DNA from: CAYIBZ01 sp964361795
GTDB lineage: Bacteria; Patescibacteriota; Minisyncoccia; UBA6257; WO2-44-18
NCBI GenBank assembly: GCA_964361795.1
Contig: CAYIBZ010000002.1
Span: 11,331 to 75,330, forward strand
Length of the DNA: 64,000 nucleotides
Reading direction: 5' to 3'
Shown here: one piece after another, positions 61,816-64,000 of the stretch
Position numbering within the stretch: position 1 is the first letter of the stretch
Layout of the letters: each line of letters starts with the position of its first letter
The notes under the pieces: model-generated
Seen by the model: the letters and a program-made list of their open reading frames with translations, nothing else
The model's database searches: none
What the model was told of the DNA's origin: nothing
Made by a program: the position numbers and the translations under genes

Positions 61816-62409
61816 ATGGACAAAATCGTCATTGATATAGAAACTAAAAACACTTTCGCGGATGTTGGCGGTCAAGAAAATATAAAAGACCTGCAAGTTT
61901 CCTTTGTGGGTCTTTATTCATATAACAAAGACCAATATCTGTCTTTTTACGAAAATGAACTTGACAAGTTGGGGCCAATTTTGAAAAATGCCGGACTCGT
62001 TATCGGCTTCAGCATCAATCGTTTTGATATTCCGGTTTTGGAAAAACATTGCGATTTTAATATCTATGCTCTGTCTCGCCTGGATCTTTTGGAAGAAATT
62101 GAAATGGCGCTCGGCCATCGGATTAGTTTGGATATTTTGGCAAAAACCAATCTAGGAATCGGCAAAACTCACCACAGCTTGGAGGCTATTAAATTATACA
62201 AAGACGGCAATTTGGAAGAATTAAAAAACTATTGCCTTAACGACGTCAAAATCACCAAAGACCTTTACGAATTGGCCAAAAAAAACGGGCACCTTTTGGT
62301 GCCCTCAAAAACTTCTCCCGCCTTCGCTAAAGCTTCGTCGGGCAAACCCGAAATCCTTAAAGCTCGCTTTAATTGGCGAGAGCAGATATTGCCTTCAACG
62401 CTTTTTTAA
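61816..62409 (+). CDS. DEDD-type 3'-5' exonuclease-like protein (YprB-like)
   Basis: About 197 residues. KIVIDIETKN gives the first Asp and Glu, VIGFSINRFDIPVL the second Asp and NYCLNDVKITKDLYEL the last, the order of DEDD exonucleases. After the catalytic core, at about residue 160, come GHLLVP, encoded by a GGGCACC/GGTGCCC hairpin (62287-62304), and PAFAKASSGKP, encoded by a second repeat (62317-62349). So the C-terminus may be partly repeat-derived. The ATG at 61816 is preferred to a TTG at 61804. It overlaps the convergent phosphohexomutase gene by 41 bases. Confidence 0.78.
   Translation: MDKIVIDIETKNTFADVGGQENIKDLQVSFVGLYSYNKDQYLSFYENELDKLGPILKNAGLVIGFSINRFDIPVLEKHCDFNIYALSRLDLLEEIEMALGHRISLDILAKTNLGIGKTHHSLEAIKLYKDGNLEELKNYCLNDVKITKDLYELAKKNGHLLVPSKTSPAFAKASSGKPEILKARFNWREQILPSTLF
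62317..62349. repeat. in-frame repeat, PAFAKASSGKP type
   Basis: CCCGCCTTCGCTAAAGCTTC followed by GTCGGGC, a partly self-complementary sequence translated as PAFAKASSGKP near the exonuclease C-terminus. It is preceded by a perfect GGGCACC/GGTGCCC hairpin at 62287-62304. Confidence 0.55.
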
Positions 62410-63265
62410 AAACTTTTTCGTCTTTCGCTTCTAAATTCAATCTTAATAAATCTTCCGTATTGGAGGGCCGCAAACTAAACCACCATTGGCCAACTGGCGG
62501 ACCAAATTCCATTTTCAGTCCGTCCAAATGCGATATTTTCTTGGCTTCTTTTTTGAAAAGATTCTCGGCTTTTTTCATTACGGCTTTTTTATCGCTAATC
62601 CTAAAGTTTATCTCTCCCGATCTGTAATATTTCGGCAAACTGTCAATCCAGCCGCTTAATTTCTTCCCTTTCTTCAAAATTTCTGATGCCGCGTTCATAA
62701 ATTGTATGGCCGCGAAAATTCCCGAATCCGCGTAGAAAAAATCTTTGAAATAATAATGCCCGGAGGTCTCGGCGGCAAAAGGCGCCTTTCTTTGCCGCAT
62801 CAATTTTTTGATGAAATAATGGCCGACTCGGGAATCAATAACTTTGGAAATAAGTTCGCGCGCGAGGTATCCCGCCCGCACGTCCAGAATCACCGGCCCT
62901 TTGTAATTTTTTCCGATCAGCGCGGCAGTAATGTCCGAATGAATTCCCTCGCCCAAATCGTCAATAAAAAAGGCCCGATCGCCATCGGCGTCAAAAATCA
63001 CTCCCAAATCTGCTTTATTTTTTGAAACTGCTTTTCGCAAATCATCTGTCGCGCCTTTAGCCATCGGATTCGGCCCATGCGCCGGAAAACGTCCGTCAGG
63101 CTTTTCGTTTATTAAAATAATCTCCAATTTCCCAATAACTAAATTGCTTATTTTCTTAATAACCGGCCCTGCCGATCCGTTAGAACAATCAAAAACAACC
63201 TTGAGTGGCCGCCGGATCTTCAAAAACTTCTTAAGAAAACCAGCATAAATCCTTGTATAGTCCAT
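62369..63265 (-). CDS. phosphohexomutase lacking the N-terminal catalytic-serine domain
   Basis: A 298-residue protein that matches only domains II to IV of phosphomannomutase/phosphoglucomutase. FDADGDRAFF (Asp92, Asp94, Asp96) is the metal site, AAETSGHYYF binds the sugar and LRPSNTEDLLRL the phosphate. Full-length enzymes have about 450 residues, and domain I carries the phosphoserine in a TASHNP motif. None is encoded upstream, where the DNA holds palindromes. GPPVGQ just before WWFSLRPSN may be another small repeat insertion. A TATAAT box six bases before the ATG suggests the short form is transcribed. Confidence 0.8.
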   Translation of the reverse strand: MDYTRIYAGFLKKFLKIRRPLKVVFDCSNGSAGPVIKKISNLVIGKLEIILINEKPDGRFPAHGPNPMAKGATDDLRKAVSKNKADLGVIFDADGDRAFFIDDLGEGIHSDITAALIGKNYKGPVILDVRAGYLARELISKVIDSRVGHYFIKKLMRQRKAPFAAETSGHYYFKDFFYADSGIFAAIQFMNAASEILKKGKKLSGWIDSLPKYYRSGEINFRISDKKAVMKKAENLFKKEAKKISHLDGLKMEFGPPVGQWWFSLRPSNTEDLLRLNLEAKDEKVFKKALKAISALAN

Positions 63266-63271
63266 TTACAT

Positions 63272-63277
63272 ATTATA
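63272..63277 (-). promoter_or_regulatory. -10 box for the short phosphohexomutase gene (leaderless)
   Basis: TATAAT on the minus strand at 63272-63277, six bases before the ATG at 63265. No good -35 box was found. Confidence 0.45.
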
Positions 63278-63334
63278 TAAGCTCCAAGCCGCGCAGTCAT
63301 TGTGGCCCCCAAATTTTCCGCATTAACTCTTCAA

Positions 63335-63362
63335 GCGGTACTTTCCCATGGGAAAGTACCGC
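63335..63362. repeat. perfect 28-bp palindrome
   Basis: GCGGTACTTTCCC and its complement meet around ATG-free centre bases CCCATGGG, giving a fully self-complementary 28-base sequence. It lies 70 bases upstream of the phosphohexomutase gene, in a gene-free stretch (63266-63555). Confidence 0.85.
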
Positions 63363-63414
63363 GAAATAACCTAGTTAGACTGTGTCGTCTTAATATAATG
63401 ATAAAATTTTTAAT

Positions 63415-63443
63415 AAAAAATTCCTCCGACATTGCGTCGGAGG
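63415..63443 (-). terminator. rho-independent terminator after the GIY-YIG gene
   Basis: CCTCCGAC (63423-63430) pairs with GTCGGAGG (63436-63443), then AATTTTTTATT follows on the minus strand. The stem resembles that of the hairpin after the surface protein gene. Confidence 0.7.
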
Positions 63444-63482
63444 GCTGATTAAGAAACAAGAGGGACAAGCATCCAAAGATCA

Positions 63483-63535
63483 ATCCCGTACAAAATCGCG
63501 GACGCTTTGCGTCAGCGTCCTATTTCGTACGGGAT
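63483..63535. repeat. two-tier stem-loop
   Basis: Outer arms ATCCCGTAC and GTACGGGAT (63483-63491, 63527-63535) and inner arms GGACGCT and AGCGTCC (63500-63506, 63514-63520), separated by short unpaired stretches. It lies between the GIY-YIG gene and its terminator. Confidence 0.7.
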
Positions 63536-63549
63536 CAAGGCCCGACTCT

Positions 63550-63564
63550 AGTCCGTTAGAAACC
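63550..63564. repeat. left 15-bp inverted repeat of the GIY-YIG element
   Basis: AGTCCGTTAGAAACC, an exact inverted copy of 63819-63833. It contains the stop codon of the GIY-YIG gene. Confidence 0.85.
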
Positions 63565-63816
63565 TTGGGCAAAAAAGAATTTCAATCTTGCCTTTAAATA
63601 TCTTCGACCCATGCCTGATTTAAGATATTTTTCTCTCGCTCGAGCGTCTTCACGGCTTAATCCTATTTCACAATAAATCAGCTTCCATGGCATATCGTGT
63701 TTTGTAGCGATGTTCTTTCCAGAATTGTGTATTGAAATTATTTTTTGCAAATTCTTCGTTGAGCCGATATACCATTTTCCAGATTTTTTGCTTTGAAGAA
63801 GATAAGCGTACCACAT
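63556..63816 (-). CDS. GIY-YIG nuclease domain protein
   Basis: An 86-residue single-domain protein. WYAYLLQS and WYIGSTKN give the GIY-YIG core, the Arg in the following helix is not obvious, and GLSREDARAREKYLKSGMGRRYLK supplies the conserved Glu/Lys helix. Small proteins of this type (UPF0213-like) are annotated as nucleases, but few are characterised. The gene exactly fills the space between perfect 15-bp inverted repeats: the stop lies in the left repeat and the ATG three bases from the right one. This suggests a mobile unit. Confidence 0.82.
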   Translation of the reverse strand: MWYAYLLQSKKSGKWYIGSTKNLQKIISIHNSGKNIATKHDMPWKLIYCEIGLSREDARAREKYLKSGMGRRYLKARLKFFFAQGF

Positions 63817-63818
63817 AC

Positions 63819-63833
63819 GGTTTCTAACGGACT
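63819..63833. repeat. right 15-bp inverted repeat of the GIY-YIG element
   Basis: GGTTTCTAACGGACT, the exact complement of 63550-63564. It supplies the last codons and the TAG stop of the upstream partial gene. Confidence 0.85.
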
Positions 63834-64000
63834 CTACTACCGCAGGAGGCCGAGCTCCACCCCGAAACCGAGCTGCCCGAGCTGAACCAGTAGAGCTCCG
63901 GATTGCCCTCGAAGAGCCACAAAATCGCGACCCCGACGGCGCCGCGGCGAGAGCCGGGCAAGTCTAGGTAGTGGTCTTTAAGAATTTCCGGGTATTGGAG
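63824..64000 (-). CDS. C-terminal end of an unidentified protein (runs off the window)
   Basis: Fifty-eight codons continue in frame to the window edge and end in TAG at 63824-63826. The sequence reads like a folded protein (YPEILKDHYLDLPGSRRGAV, then WLFEGNPELYWFS and GWSSASCGSRV), with Trp, Ser and Cys residues near the end. The DNA is clearly richer in G and C than the rest of the window. The final residues RVR are encoded by the inverted repeat of the GIY-YIG element. I do not recognise the family. Confidence 0.6.
   Translation of the reverse strand, partial: LQYPEILKDHYLDLPGSRRGAVGVAILWLFEGNPELYWFSSGSSVSGWSSASCGSRVR

Noticed and set aside
1..64000. CRISPR arrays, rRNA, tRNA or a classical transposase
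   Set aside because: No regularly spaced repeats, no recognisable tRNA cloverleaf or rRNA motif, and no DDE, HUH or tyrosine recombinase protein was seen. Small structured RNAs cannot be excluded by eye.
1..64000. Alternative genetic code (TGA read as Gly, as in some CPR groups)
   Set aside because: TGA ends many genes at the expected point, often within ATGA overlaps (8706, 16848, 46553), so the standard bacterial code applies.

Overview
The window looks like one continuous stretch of a Patescibacteria (CPR, Parcubacteria-like) chromosome. The evidence is indirect. There is a very large surface protein with a signal peptide, coiled coil and peptidoglycan-binding domain. There is a YkuK-family RNase H-like protein. 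Reading frames overlap tightly by 1 to 28 bases with almost no Shine-Dalgarno sequences, and several promoters sit so close to the start codon that leaderless transcripts are expected. Small palindromes recur inside genes. TGA is used as a stop, so the genetic code is standard. No rRNA, tRNA or CRISPR array was seen.

Layout. Bases 1 to about 47,700 hold a cell-surface glycan locus, mostly on the minus strand. It contains several GT2 and GT4 glycosyltransferases, four copies of an unusual GT-B-like family, GT-C type membrane proteins, a Wzx-like flippase, sugar epimerases and dehydrogenases, nucleotidyltransferases, many SAM methyltransferases, two radical SAM enzymes, a polysaccharide deacetylase, and an acyl-activation set (AMP ligase, acyl carrier protein, desaturase). 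Bases 47,700 to 53,400 carry a TPR membrane protein, the large surface protein and a helix-turn-helix protein. Bases 53,400 to 55,900 carry a GT39-like transferase next to a 25-codon galU remnant. Bases 55,900 to the end are mostly housekeeping: a ClpB-like ATPase, an HtrA protease, a cysteine desulfurase, YkuK, a DEDD exonuclease, a short phosphohexomutase and a GIY-YIG protein.

How it fits together. The strongest metabolic signal is a sulfosugar module. An SQD1-type UDP-sulfoquinovose synthase (18589-19749) lies close to an APS reductase-like protein with the CC...CxxC cluster (21352-22032) that could supply its sulfite. Next to these are a NeuC-like 2-epimerase and a CMP-sugar synthetase. 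The inferred product is a sulfonated, possibly acylated and methylated glycan exported by the flippase, perhaps onto the large surface protein.

The most unusual DNA-level features are four. (1) A 178-bp hairpin inserted in a GT-C gene, whose exact removal restores the frame. (2) A 264-bp inverted element directly upstream of clpB, whose internal hairpins differ in sequence but keep pairing. (3) A GIY-YIG gene boxed by perfect 15-bp inverted repeats, with a possible ORF-less relative at 35.7 kb. (4) Palindromic or AT-rich micro-repeats translated in frame inside glycosyltransferases, a cysteine desulfurase and an exonuclease.
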